DNA from: Leptofilum sp050292445
Lineage (GTDB): Bacteria > Chloroflexota > Anaerolineae > Promineifilales > Promineifilaceae
Length of the DNA: 26,681 bases
Assembly (NCBI GenBank): GCA_050292445.1
Contig: JBNKLQ010000055.1
Location: forward strand, 1 to 26,681
Direction of reading: 5' to 3'
Of the stretch, positions 1-7,595 are shown one piece after another (positions within the stretch are counted from its first letter, which is position 1; each line of letters begins with the position of its first letter). Made by a program: the position numbers and the translations under genes. Below the pieces are notes generated by a model that did no database searches, was not told the origin of the DNA, and saw only the letters and a program-made list of their open reading frames with translations.

Positions 1-42
1 TGTGTGGTCGCAGATACGGCCGTTGTTAAACCAAGATTCGTG

Positions 43-732
43 ATGCAAAAATTACTGCTGTTCGACATTGATGGCACACTCATCCGCAGCAATGGGGCGG
101 GGCGGCTTACGCTGGCTTATGCCCTGGAAAAGCTGTTTGGCACCGTTGGACCGCTAGACCATTACAACATGAGCGGCAAAACCGATCCCCGCATCATCAC
201 CGACTTACTCACAGCGATTGGTGTTGAACCAAAAGAGATAAAAAAGCAGCTGCCAGCTATTTATGAGCTGATGGCTGAACATGGTCAGAAGATTTTTCAG
301 AAGAAAGAGATGATGGCTTGCCCCGGCGTGCCGGAGCTTTTGGCTCGGCTTTTAGCCAGAGATGATGTCCTGGTTGGTTTACTTACAGGCAACTCTCAGC
401 TAACGGCACCGCTCAAGCTGTCGGCGGCGGGCATAGATCCGCTGCAATTTAAGGTGGGGGCTTACGGTTCCGATGCGATGGACCGCAATGAATTGCCGGC
501 AATCGGTATGTCCCGGGCAACGCAGTTGACGGGGGTGCCGTTCGGTGGTAACAATACCGTTATCATTGGGGATACACCGGCTGATATTTTGTGTGCCCGA
601 GCCGGGAAGGCAACGGCCGTTGCGGTGGCCAGTGGTTGGCATGCTGCGGCCACATTAGCCGACTATCAGCCAGATCATTTGTTGAAAAGTTTGGAAGATA
701 CAGACTGTGTTTTGCAGATGTTGTTGTCCTAA
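43..732 (+). CDS. HAD-superfamily hydrolase, phosphoglycolate phosphatase-like
   Basis: Predicted cytoplasmic phosphatase of the haloacid dehalogenase superfamily, subfamily I with a helical cap. Visible motifs, from the ATG at 43: motif I FDIDGTL (nucleophile Asp8, acid Asp10), cap region with SGKTDPRI, motif II LLTGNS, and motif IV IIGDTPADI, whose Asp pair binds Mg. The length of 229 residues is normal for the family. The frame is open back to a GTG at 4 and possibly beyond the window edge, but homologues begin just before the FDIDGT strand, so the ATG at 43 is preferred; no clear ribosome binding site precedes it. The substrate cannot be read from sequence; phosphoglycolate or another small phosphoester is typical. 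The gene carries one ACGGCCGT copy (613), with another at 16 just upstream. Family certain, substrate unknown. Confidence 0.88.
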   Translation: MQKLLLFDIDGTLIRSNGAGRLTLAYALEKLFGTVGPLDHYNMSGKTDPRIITDLLTAIGVEPKEIKKQLPAIYELMAEHGQKIFQKKEMMACPGVPELLARLLARDDVLVGLLTGNSQLTAPLKLSAAGIDPLQFKVGAYGSDAMDRNELPAIGMSRATQLTGVPFGGNNTVIIGDTPADILCARAGKATAVAVASGWHAAATLADYQPDHLLKSLEDTDCVLQMLLS

Positions 733-764
733 AAAATATCGGTCAGGTAAAAAGGTGTAGGCAG

Positions 765-1040
765 GTGGAAAAAAAAGAGATTGCCCAATTAAAATTGAAC
801 ATTTCAAAACCAACAACCTTAAACCTGAAATTGCTGCAAGATTGGGTTGTCTGGCAATTCCCCAAGAAATCTACCAATGGTTTTTGCGGTGCTGTTCATC
901 CCCCGCTAGAAGATCATGGCTGGCTGCCAGCCATCATTCACCCCGAAAAAAATGAGGCCCAGGTTCACGGCCATGTACCAGAATCGTTTGACACTCCAGA
1001 GCAGGCTGCCGATTATTTTGCTAACAACAACAAAAGTTAG
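765..1040 (+). CDS. Small protein of unknown function (91 aa)
   Basis: I do not recognise this protein. The open frame extends back into the HAD gene, but the upstream part is out-of-frame HAD sequence. A GTG at 765, with AAAGGTG and AGGCAG purine stretches just upstream, gives a 91-residue product that avoids the overlap. It is soluble, without membrane segment or signal peptide. It has a Trp-rich centre (DWVVWQFPKK), a histidine- and acid-containing middle (AVHPPLEDHGW, IIHPEKNEAQVHGH) and an acidic, helix-like end (TPEQAADYFANN). It starts 32 bases after the HAD stop on the same strand and is followed by a short hairpin and T-run, so the two genes could be co-transcribed. It converges on glgC with only 5 bases between stops. 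Coding status is likely but rests on composition and context only. Confidence 0.6.
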   Translation: MEKKEIAQLKLNISKPTTLNLKLLQDWVVWQFPKKSTNGFCGAVHPPLEDHGWLPAIIHPEKNEAQVHGHVPESFDTPEQAADYFANNNKS

Positions 1041-1047
1041 CGTTTTT
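1020..1047 (+). terminator. Putative intrinsic terminator after the 91-aa gene
   Basis: GCTAAC (1020-1025) and GTTAGC (1036-1041) form a 6-bp stem with a 10-base A-rich loop, followed by GTTTTT. The stop codon of the small gene lies inside the right arm. The stem is short and AT-rich, so efficiency is uncertain. Confidence 0.45.
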
Positions 1048-2302
1048 AAATTACTGTGCCATCGGGAATGATGGCGTTTTTAGGCACAATGATGATGCCT
1101 TCCCTGGCAACCCAGTTGGGACCTTCTCCATCGGGCCGATCAGGCAAATCCTGAATAACGACATCCCGGCCAATGCGCGCATTTTTATCAATGATCGCTT
1201 TGGCGATTGAGCTGCCTTCGCCAATCCCTACATTGGGAATCCCTCTTCTGGCATTTTCTGCCAACATTTCTTCCGACTCGAAATAGTCTGCCCCCATGAT
1301 GATAGTTGAGTCAATTTGCGTATTGGCACTGATAATGCTGCGCAGACCAATAACCGCATTATTCACCACGGATTTTGAAATGCGGCATCCATCAGTTAGC
1401 AGCACGTTGTCTAAACTGGTGCCGTTCAGTTCTGAGGCTGGCATGAAGCGAGGGCGTGTATAGATTGGTGCTTGCGCGCTGTAAAAATCGAAAGCGGGGT
1501 CTGGTTGAGCCATATCCAAATTTACCTGGTAAAAGCGTTGGATGGTTCCGATATCTTCCCAATATCCCTCAAAAATGAAACCTTGTATACGATGGGATTC
1601 CATAGCCTGGGGCAAGACGTCTCGGCCAAAATCATTGCCACGCTCTTCGAGCAGCTCAAAAAGTACGTCGGTATTAAAAACATAAATACCCATCGAAGCC
1701 ATAAACGGCCGTTCTGCTCCAGACCAGCTAGCCATCACATCCAAATCCGCATCCGTTTTGGGCTTTTCCTTAAATTCCACAATGTTGTTTTGCGCATCCA
1801 GCTTTAAAATCCCCAGGCTGGGTGCCATGTCACGGGCAACAGGCTGCACGGCAACTGTCACATCCGCCTCAGACTCCACATGCTGAGCCACAAATTTGCG
1901 GTAATCCATGCGATAAAGATGATCGCCAGCCAGAATGAGCGTGTATTTAGCGCCAGCTTGGCGAATCTCAATGGCTTGTTTGCGTACGGCATCGGCTGTG
2001 CCTTGGTACCAATCAACGCTGGTTGGTTTTTGCTCAGCAGCCAGAATTTGCACCCATCCTGGTGAGAACACATCCCGATTATATGTACGGTGAATATGGC
2101 GATGAAGCGAAACCGAATTAAATTGGGTTAGAATCGCGATTTTGTTGATACCGGCGTGTAGACAGTTGCTCATAGGAATATCTATCAAGCGGTATTTTCC
2201 GGCCAGTGGGACGGCTGGTTTAGCTCGCTCTTTCGTTAATGGATAAAGCCGTGTGCCAGCTCCACCACCTAGAATTAACCCGAGAACATCTTGCATTTGC
2301 AT
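1046..2302 (-). CDS. glgC: Glucose-1-phosphate adenylyltransferase (ADP-glucose pyrophosphorylase)
   Basis: Makes ADP-glucose from glucose-1-phosphate and ATP, the committed step of bacterial glycogen synthesis, in the cytoplasm. The N-terminal nucleotidyltransferase domain opens with LILGGGAGTRLYPLTKERAK (G-rich loop plus catalytic Arg/Lys), followed by KYRLIDIPMSNC, LTQF and the AGDHLYRMDY metal/substrate motif. The C-terminal third is a left-handed beta-helix with hexapeptide-like repeats (SKSVVNNAVIG, NARIGRDVVI). The frame opens at a TTG at 2320, but GGAAGGGG lies 8 bases before the ATG at 2302, so that start is used (418 aa). The usual family length is about 400-430. It stands alone: no glgA or glgB is adjacent, and it faces away from the tat operon. 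Allosteric control is typical of the family; the effector cannot be read here. Confidence 0.96.
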   Translation of the reverse strand: MQMQDVLGLILGGGAGTRLYPLTKERAKPAVPLAGKYRLIDIPMSNCLHAGINKIAILTQFNSVSLHRHIHRTYNRDVFSPGWVQILAAEQKPTSVDWYQGTADAVRKQAIEIRQAGAKYTLILAGDHLYRMDYRKFVAQHVESEADVTVAVQPVARDMAPSLGILKLDAQNNIVEFKEKPKTDADLDVMASWSGAERPFMASMGIYVFNTDVLFELLEERGNDFGRDVLPQAMESHRIQGFIFEGYWEDIGTIQRFYQVNLDMAQPDPAFDFYSAQAPIYTRPRFMPASELNGTSLDNVLLTDGCRISKSVVNNAVIGLRSIISANTQIDSTIIMGADYFESEEMLAENARRGIPNVGIGEGSSIAKAIIDKNARIGRDVVIQDLPDRPDGEGPNWVAREGIIIVPKNAIIPDGTVI

Positions 2303-2716
2303 GTGGATTACCCCTTCCAAGTGTTAACAACTTTTGTTGGTAGGTAAATTGCAGAACCAGACAGCACGTTTTGTTCTGATTTGCTAGGATAAAAACGGAT
2401 TTAAGCTAGGCTATATTTTTCTGAACGTTGTTCCGCTTTTATACAATACCATTTGGCTTCCCTACCGCTAATTAAAACAGAGAAACGATTTTTCGACCAC
2501 CCAATCAATTTTTTACATGAATGTTTTTACCTATTGTGATATGAAAATTTGCCTACATTCACTCTCTCTTTTACCTTTTGTCTGGTATAATTTCACTGTT
2601 GAAAATGCTTACGGTAAAATATGACAAAATGTGGGCGTTGAAAACGCAGGTTGCATACGGTTTTGATCACAAATATCGTATAGAAAGATATATTTTTTTG
2701 GAAAGGAGATACCAAA
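2303..2716. other. Intergenic region between divergent glgC and tatA
   Basis: This 414-base AT-rich gap must hold the promoters of both glgC (leftward) and the tat operon (rightward). An extended -10 promoter on the plus strand is visible at 2583-2591. No convincing glgC promoter, small gene or RNA was recognised. CAACTTTTGTTG at 2329-2340 is a small palindrome next to the glgC ribosome binding site. No ACGGCCGT copy is present. Confidence 0.6.
2583..2591 (+). promoter_or_regulatory. Extended -10 promoter for the tat operon
   Basis: TGGTATAAT is a perfect extended -10 element (TGn followed by TATAAT). No good -35 hexamer lies 16-18 bases upstream, which is usual for extended -10 promoters. 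Transcription would start near 2598, leaving about 118 bases of leader before tatA. GGAAAGGAG at 2700-2708 is a strong ribosome binding site for the ATG at 2717. Confidence 0.6.
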
Positions 2717-2899
2717 ATGGCAGGTTTAGGTGTACCAGAACTCCTCATTATTCTAGCCGTGGTGCTGTTGGTTTTTGGAGTCGGCCGTATTAGCCGCATT
2801 GGATCTGAATTAGGCAAGGGCATCAGTGCTTTTCGCGAAGGTGTTCGTGAAGGTGGCAAAGAGGACGAAGAGAGTTCCACAAGTGACGTCGAAGCTTAA
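2717..2899 (+). CDS. tatA: Sec-independent translocase protein TatA
   Basis: Pore-forming subunit of the twin-arginine translocase, which exports folded proteins across the cytoplasmic membrane. The 60-residue protein has the family plan: GVPELLIILAVVLLVFG (one N-terminal membrane helix preceded by a conserved Pro-Glu), a GRISRIGSELGKG hinge and amphipathic helix, then a charged acidic tail (KEDEESST). A strong AAAGGAGAT ribosome binding site precedes the ATG. It is first in a tatA-tatB-tatC operon with a 24-base gap to the next gene. It is at the short end of the family, as common in bacteria outside the Proteobacteria. Confidence 0.95.
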   Translation: MAGLGVPELLIILAVVLLVFGVGRISRIGSELGKGISAFREGVREGGKEDEESSTSDVEA

Positions 2900-2923
2900 C
2901 TTTTAGCGTGAAGACGATTTATT

Positions 2924-3412
2924 ATGGATAGTTTTTTTGGCATCGGCTTCCCGGAGCTTGTCCTTATATTAATTGTGGCGGGTATTGTGATGGGGCCTGA
3001 GCGCATAGGGCAAACCGCTCGATGGCTAGGCCGCACGACAGCCCAGCTGCAAAAAATTTCACGAGGATTTGTGCGCCAGCTTAATCAGGAGTTAGACAGC
3101 TCCGGTGATGGACAGGCCCTTAAAGAAACGATGCAAGAGCTACAGCAGCTGCGTAAGGAGCTGACTGATTTACGGGGCGAGGTTACTCAAACCACGATAG
3201 GTGCTACGAGTGCTGGCCGGAAAGCGGTTGAAGATATTCAAAACAGTATTAAACCCCCAGATTTGAAACCACCGGTATTGTCTGAGCCGCCAAAGAGTGA
3301 AGATACAATCGAAGCCAAGGCGGACAACGCTAGCGAAAAAAATGGCTCGGCTGAGGCTACGGCCGTTCCCAAATTACCAACACCCCTGGACATACCTGAC
3401 GATCCTGAATAA
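2924..3412 (+). CDS. tatB: TatB-like twin-arginine translocase subunit
   Basis: Second TatA/B-family protein of the operon, 162 aa. It has an N-terminal membrane helix with FPELVLILIVAGIVMGPERI (Glu in the helix start and the Gly-Pro hinge), an amphipathic helix (TARWLGRTTAQLQKISRGF), a helical segment rich in Leu, Gln and Glu (about residues 65-90), and a long Pro/Ser/Glu-rich tail. The greater length, the GPERI hinge and the position directly before tatC fit TatB, which with TatC forms the signal-peptide receptor. A second long TatA cannot be excluded by sequence alone. Its stop codon overlaps the tatC start (TAATG), indicating translational coupling. An ACGGCCGT copy lies in the tail at 3359. 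Confidence 0.85.
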   Translation: MDSFFGIGFPELVLILIVAGIVMGPERIGQTARWLGRTTAQLQKISRGFVRQLNQELDSSGDGQALKETMQELQQLRKELTDLRGEVTQTTIGATSAGRKAVEDIQNSIKPPDLKPPVLSEPPKSEDTIEAKADNASEKNGSAEATAVPKLPTPLDIPDDPE

Positions 3413-4206
3413 TGGCTAAAGCAAATTCCCCCTCAAAGACCCTGGTAAACGGCGAAGAAGAGCTTGTCGGTGGTAATCTTACTTTGCTGGGTCACTTGAA
3501 TGAGCTCCGTATCCGATTGACGTATGTGGCGGTCGCGTTGTTAATCACAACCTCATTCAGCTTTGTTTTTGCTGAGCCCATGCTGCAATTTCTGTTGGGG
3601 CCATACGCCAACAGCATCAGTGGGGTGGTCGAACTGCAAACGTTGGAGCCAACAGAGGGTATTGAAACATTCTTCAAAGTGTCGCTCTTGTCTGGGGCTA
3701 TTTTTTCTATGCCTGTGATCTTGTATCAGTTTTGGAGATTTATTGTGCCAGGTCTGACACGAGACGAAAGGCGATACGTGTTTGTCTTTTTGCCTAGTGC
3801 CTTGCTTTTATTTGCTTTGGGCATTTTGTTCGCCTGGTTTGTGCTGATTCCTGCGGCCGTTTTCTTTTTGGCTAACTTTTTAGGCACAATTTTTAAGACA
3901 GATTGGACCCCCAGTGGCTACATTGGTTTTGTTTTACGTATGTTGTTTTGGATCGGCATTGCTTTTGAAATGCCGGTGATTGTTTATTTTGTGGCACGCG
4001 TTGGGGTGGTGACTGCTCAAACCTTGCGCGAACAGTGGCGCTTTGCCATTGTAGGCATTGCCGTATTGGCGGCAATTATTACCCCCTCCATCGATCCAGT
4101 AACCATGCTGTTAACAATGGCCCCTCTGCTTGTTTTGTATGTCTTAAGCATTGGCCTGGCCGTTGTGGGACAACGTCAATTTGAGCGCTCTGTGGCGATT
4201 GAGTAG
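3412..4206 (+). CDS. tatC: Sec-independent translocase protein TatC
   Basis: Multi-spanning core of the twin-arginine translocase that recognises the RR signal peptide. Visible are the N-terminal LLGHLNELRIRL motif (the conserved cytoplasmic Glu), about six hydrophobic segments, the LTRDERRYVFVFLPSA loop before the third helix, and the FEMPVIVYF and AIITPSIDPVTML segments typical of TatC. The 264-residue length is normal. The start overlaps the tatB stop by one base and the M20 peptidase begins 2 bases after the tatC stop, so all four genes are likely read from the promoter near 2590. The tatA-B-C set is complete. No twin-arginine substrate is encoded nearby; the secreted proteins in the window have Sec or lipoprotein signals. 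Confidence 0.97.
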   Translation: MAKANSPSKTLVNGEEELVGGNLTLLGHLNELRIRLTYVAVALLITTSFSFVFAEPMLQFLLGPYANSISGVVELQTLEPTEGIETFFKVSLLSGAIFSMPVILYQFWRFIVPGLTRDERRYVFVFLPSALLLFALGILFAWFVLIPAAVFFLANFLGTIFKTDWTPSGYIGFVLRMLFWIGIAFEMPVIVYFVARVGVVTAQTLREQWRFAIVGIAVLAAIITPSIDPVTMLLTMAPLLVLYVLSIGLAVVGQRQFERSVAIE

Positions 4207-4208
4207 CC

Positions 4209-5612
4209 GTGATGGTTGTAGAAACGGCCGTTACCTACGCACGTACTCATCAGGCAGCCTTCCTCGAAGAACTTTGCCATTATCTAGAAATCCCCAGCAT
4301 TAGCACCCTCAGCCACCATCATGCCGACGTGTTGCGCGCGGCTGAATGGTTGCAAAATAACCTGACCCGAATTGGCCTGGAGCATGTGCAGCAAATCGAG
4401 ACGGCGGGTAATCCGGTGGTCTATGCCGATTGGTTACACGCTGGGGCCGATGCCCCAACCATCCTGGTTTATGGTCATTACGATGTGCAGCCTGTTGAAC
4501 CGCTAGAGTCCTGGACGTCTCCTCCGTTTGAGCCTGTGGTGCGAGACGGCCGTTTATATGCTAGAGGTGTTAGTGATAACAAAGCACAGCATTTTAGCCA
4601 TCTTAAAGCGTTGGAAGCGATGCTGCAAACGGCCGGTCAGTTGCCGGTAAATGTAAAAATCTGCTTTGACGGTGAAGAAGAAGTTGGCTCACCTAATTTG
4701 GCCTCGTTTGTTGCCGCCTACCAAACCTTGTTGGCCGCCGATTTTGTCGTGATTTCTGATGGGGCCATGCACCAGCCAGACCAACCAACCATTGATTATG
4801 CGTTGCGTGGCGTGGTGGCTGCCGAAATTCGGGTGACAGGCCCCAGCCGGGATTTGCACTCTGGCAGCTACGGTGGCTCGGTGCACAACCCGGCGCAGGC
4901 AGTGGCTGAGATTGTGGCGGCATTACACCATGCAGACGGCCGTGTGGCTATCCCGGGCTTTTATGATGATGTGAATACCCTTTCTCCCGCTGAACGTGAC
5001 CTCTTACAAAAGGTGCCTTATTCTTTCCGGCAATGGCAAACAGAAACGGGTGCGCCTGTTGCCTGGGGCGAGTCGGCATTTACCTTTTTTGAGCGCATGA
5101 CTGCACGCCCTACTTGTGAAGTGAACGGTATTTGGGGCGGCTTTGCTGGTGAGGGTTTCAAAACAATTATTCCGGCCGAAGCGGGTGCCAAAATCAGTAT
5201 GCGGCTGGTGGAAAATCAGGATGCGGAAAAGATTGCGGCTCAGCTGACCCAGTTTGTTGAGCAAATAGCGCCGCCAACGGTGAACGTGAATGTGATGGTG
5301 CAGGCTGGCGCAGCGGCGGCTGTGACTCCTTATGATTCGGTTGCCATTCAAGCTGCGTTTCGGGCTTATGAAGATGGTTGGGGGGCGACTCCGCTGCTGA
5401 GTCGCGGTGGTGGCTCATTGCCTATTGTGGCTACCTTTCAGAAGCTGTTGGGTACGCCCTTTGTGCTCATGCCGTTTGGCTTAGACGACAATCGGCATTC
5501 ACCTAATGAACATTATCATTTAGCACATTTGGAGAAGGGAATGGTAACGGCCGTTTACTTTTATCATCATTTGGCAACGGCCGTTACACACAAACAGGTA
5601 GAGGTAATTTGA
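4209..5612 (+). CDS. M20-family metallopeptidase (dipeptidase)
   Basis: Zinc-dependent dipeptidase of the M20 family, related to carnosinase-like CNDP and PepV-type enzymes. Metal ligands are visible in order: VYGHYDVQP (His90, Asp92), VSDNKAQ (bridging Asp123), FDGEEEVGSP (catalytic and ligand Glu, 156-158), ISDG (Asp184) and the C-terminal RHSPNE (His430). A lid or dimerisation domain begins near residue 200 with VTGPSRDLHSGSYGG, typical of the dipeptidase branch. There is no signal peptide, so it is cytoplasmic. GTG (4209) and ATG (4212) are both possible starts, differing by one residue. The 2-base gap to tatC suggests translational coupling, although a role in Tat export is not known for this family. 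Four ACGGCCGT copies plus one close to its end make this one of the densest genes for that motif. Substrate unknown. Confidence 0.93.
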   Translation: MMVVETAVTYARTHQAAFLEELCHYLEIPSISTLSHHHADVLRAAEWLQNNLTRIGLEHVQQIETAGNPVVYADWLHAGADAPTILVYGHYDVQPVEPLESWTSPPFEPVVRDGRLYARGVSDNKAQHFSHLKALEAMLQTAGQLPVNVKICFDGEEEVGSPNLASFVAAYQTLLAADFVVISDGAMHQPDQPTIDYALRGVVAAEIRVTGPSRDLHSGSYGGSVHNPAQAVAEIVAALHHADGRVAIPGFYDDVNTLSPAERDLLQKVPYSFRQWQTETGAPVAWGESAFTFFERMTARPTCEVNGIWGGFAGEGFKTIIPAEAGAKISMRLVENQDAEKIAAQLTQFVEQIAPPTVNVNVMVQAGAAAAVTPYDSVAIQAAFRAYEDGWGATPLLSRGGGSLPIVATFQKLLGTPFVLMPFGLDDNRHSPNEHYHLAHLEKGMVTAVYFYHHLATAVTHKQVEVI

Positions 5613-5614
5613 CA

Positions 5615-6232
5615 CTAAAATTCATTATGAACAACAACGTCAAATGTGTGGTTCTGATGGTAAATCAGGTAGGCTGAAAAACAACCCCCAATAAACCCAA
5701 ACAAATGGGTTTGCCAGGAGATACCGCCACTCTGCGGCAAGGCCCCCCAAATAATCCCACTGTAAAGCAGCAACACCACCAAGGCAATTACAATCGCCCG
5801 GCAACTCCGTTCAAAGTAAGCTGAGAGCACCAAAAAACCAAAATAGCCAAAAATTAGTCCGCTCGCCCCTAAATGAACTTGTCCTGCGGGGGCAATAAGC
5901 CAGGTGCCCAGTCCGCCAATCAGTATCACAATAAAGGATACTTTAAAGAAATCTTTGAGCGGTCTTGAGAGCATAATAATGCTGCCCAGGATCAGGAGGG
6001 GGCCTGTGTTGGCAAAAAGGTGACGAAAGCCGCCATGTAAAAATGGTGCCCAGAGGATACCCCACAAGCCTGTAATTGTTCTTGGCCGCACGCCAAAGCT
6101 ATCTAGGCTGCCGCCAAAAATGAACTGGTCAATAAACTCAATCACCCATAACAGCACAAGAAAGCCACCCATGATTTTGAGGGGTGTCTGTAATTGCGAC
6201 CATAAATCTGTTTGGGGAGACCTTTCTTCCAT
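5615..6232 (-). CDS. Rhomboid-family intramembrane serine protease
   Basis: Integral membrane protease that cleaves within or next to transmembrane segments. The family core is visible: FLHGGFRHLFANTGPLLILG (HxxxN-type helix 2 motif, oxyanion residues), HLGASGLIFGYFG with catalytic Ser124 in GASG, and the last helix THLFGFIGGC with catalytic His176. About six hydrophobic segments in 205 residues fit the minimal bacterial rhomboid. The ATG at 6232 is preceded by AAGGGAAG seven bases upstream. The gene converges on the M20 peptidase with only 2 bases between stop codons and no evident terminator. Its upstream side holds the 64-bp repeat at 6269-6332. The physiological substrate cannot be inferred. 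Confidence 0.9.
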   Translation of the reverse strand: MEERSPQTDLWSQLQTPLKIMGGFLVLLWVIEFIDQFIFGGSLDSFGVRPRTITGLWGILWAPFLHGGFRHLFANTGPLLILGSIIMLSRPLKDFFKVSFIVILIGGLGTWLIAPAGQVHLGASGLIFGYFGFLVLSAYFERSCRAIVIALVVLLLYSGIIWGALPQSGGISWQTHLFGFIGGCFSAYLIYHQNHTFDVVVHNEF

Positions 6233-6561
6233 GTTTTAACTTCCCTTATGTAGGACTGGCTCTTTTTCAGGTGCAACGCACTTGTCCTGGCGTGAAGTGC
6301 AACAACATTTGCTAAAGATTTGTGTCGCACCTCTAAGGCCTGAATAGATACAAGTTACATTTGTAAAATTGTACTGCACAAGTCTGGTAATTGGGTGATG
6401 ATTCATTTCCCTCTGATAATTGTTTAACTGTTCCTGCACAATTCCATACGAAATTGGTAAGAAACCGTTGCCGTTTTGCATCTTATTCACAGTGGCGCAA
6501 AAGTGGACTTTAAGAGACAATCAAGTGACAACTCTGCTTTTTTGAGAACGAGGATGTGACT
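6233..6561. other. Intergenic region between divergent rhomboid and lipoprotein genes
   Basis: About 330 bases separate the two start codons. It holds the 64-bp inverted-ended repeat (6269-6332) and a small palindrome TTACATTTGTAA (6355-6366) that could be a protein binding site. I saw no credible small gene and no clear -35/-10 pair, although promoters for both flanking genes should lie here. Confidence 0.5.
6269..6332. repeat. 64-bp repeat with inverted ends, copy 1
   Basis: Begins AGGTGCAACGCACTT and ends GATTTGTGTCGCACCT; the ends are imperfect inverted repeats of each other. Two further copies with the same ends lie at 13190-13253 and 14651-14710, all intergenic, with unrelated middles. 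There is no coding capacity, so it resembles a REP-type or very short MITE-like element. Confidence 0.75.
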
Positions 6562-7587
6562 ATGAAAATAAAAGAACAGCTCTTGTTAACAGTGAGTATT
6601 GGGCTGCTGTTTTTATTAACTGCCTGTTTGCCCGATGATTCGTCATCGGGTTTATTGCCCGATCCCATTAAGCCCGTAACGGCCGATCCAACCCCAGGTA
6701 TTGTATTTGTAACGATGCGTCATGTAGAGCGTAATAATAGCTTGCACCAAAATTGGGAATTATACCTGGTACAGCCCGATGGTACAGGTCTCACGCGGTT
6801 AACAGATAATGATCGGGTGGATACAAGTCCTTCCTGGTCGCCAGACGGCCGTCAGATCGCCTTTCGCTCTCGGATAGACGGCAGCGCCGACATTCTTGTG
6901 ATGGATGCCAACGGTGAAAACTGGCGCAATTTGATCAAAGACCCGGAAGATTCCATTTATGATGATTTTTATCCAGAGTGGAATCCTCAACGGGATTTGA
7001 TTGCCTTGTACACAGACCGGTTTTACTCGCCAGATGTTGGCTGCGCCTGGCATCGATTGGCTATCATGCCGCTCTCCGGTGGGGCAGACAATATTCAGGT
7101 TTTGGAAGATCCATTGACTGAACAGGAAACATTGGGCTGGGCACCTGACGGGCAGCACCTTGCTTTTAGTTCCCGCTGTGACATGGGTCAAGAACAGGCG
7201 GTGGAGCTGTTTGAGTGGGATATTGACACGGGCGAGGTGATTCAGCTGACTGATGATGGTTACATCAATGCCTCACCTGCTTATTCACATGACGGCCGTT
7301 ACCTGGCTTACCAATCCGTCCATCCCGATACCGGCGCAGATGTTTTTGTGCTCGATTTGGAAACTGGCGAGATTGCCAACCTCACTAATAATCCAGAATT
7401 TAAGGATTCCCACCCCACCTGGTCACCAGATGATAGCCAGATTGCTTTTGCCTCTGACCGGGATGGCAATGATGAAATTTACGTGATGGACGTGATTTTG
7501 GAACCGTTTGCCAGCAGTGCCAATCCAATTAATATCTCCAACCATCCTGCAAAAGATTTTGAGCCAGCCTGGTCGCCAGTTCCTTGA
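6562..7587 (+). CDS. PD40/TolB-like beta-propeller lipoprotein, first of a tandem pair
   Basis: Secreted lipoprotein predicted to fold as a beta-propeller. The ATG at 6562 is preferred over the in-frame GTG at 6556 because AGGA lies seven bases upstream. The signal peptide ends in the lipobox LLTAC, with lipidated Cys22. The mature part has repeated PD40 blades of the form SWSPDGRQIAFRS..GSADILVMDANG, seen at least five times (around SPDGRQ, NPQRDL, APDGQH, SHDGRY, SPDDSQ). Such propellers resemble the TolB C-terminal domain, but no N-terminal TolB domain and no tol/pal genes are present, so a TolB role is not supported. A ligand or protein-binding scaffold on the outer face of the membrane is the likely role. 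The stop overlaps the region of the next gene's ribosome binding site. Confidence 0.9.
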   Translation: MKIKEQLLLTVSIGLLFLLTACLPDDSSSGLLPDPIKPVTADPTPGIVFVTMRHVERNNSLHQNWELYLVQPDGTGLTRLTDNDRVDTSPSWSPDGRQIAFRSRIDGSADILVMDANGENWRNLIKDPEDSIYDDFYPEWNPQRDLIALYTDRFYSPDVGCAWHRLAIMPLSGGADNIQVLEDPLTEQETLGWAPDGQHLAFSSRCDMGQEQAVELFEWDIDTGEVIQLTDDGYINASPAYSHDGRYLAYQSVHPDTGADVFVLDLETGEIANLTNNPEFKDSHPTWSPDDSQIAFASDRDGNDEIYVMDVILEPFASSANPINISNHPAKDFEPAWSPVP

Positions 7588-7595
7588 GGATCATC

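Noticed and set aside
6236..6520. 94-codon minus-strand frame in the rhomboid/lipoprotein gap
   Set aside because: It runs through the 64-bp repeat, has no similarity I recognise and no credible ribosome binding site; treated as intergenic.
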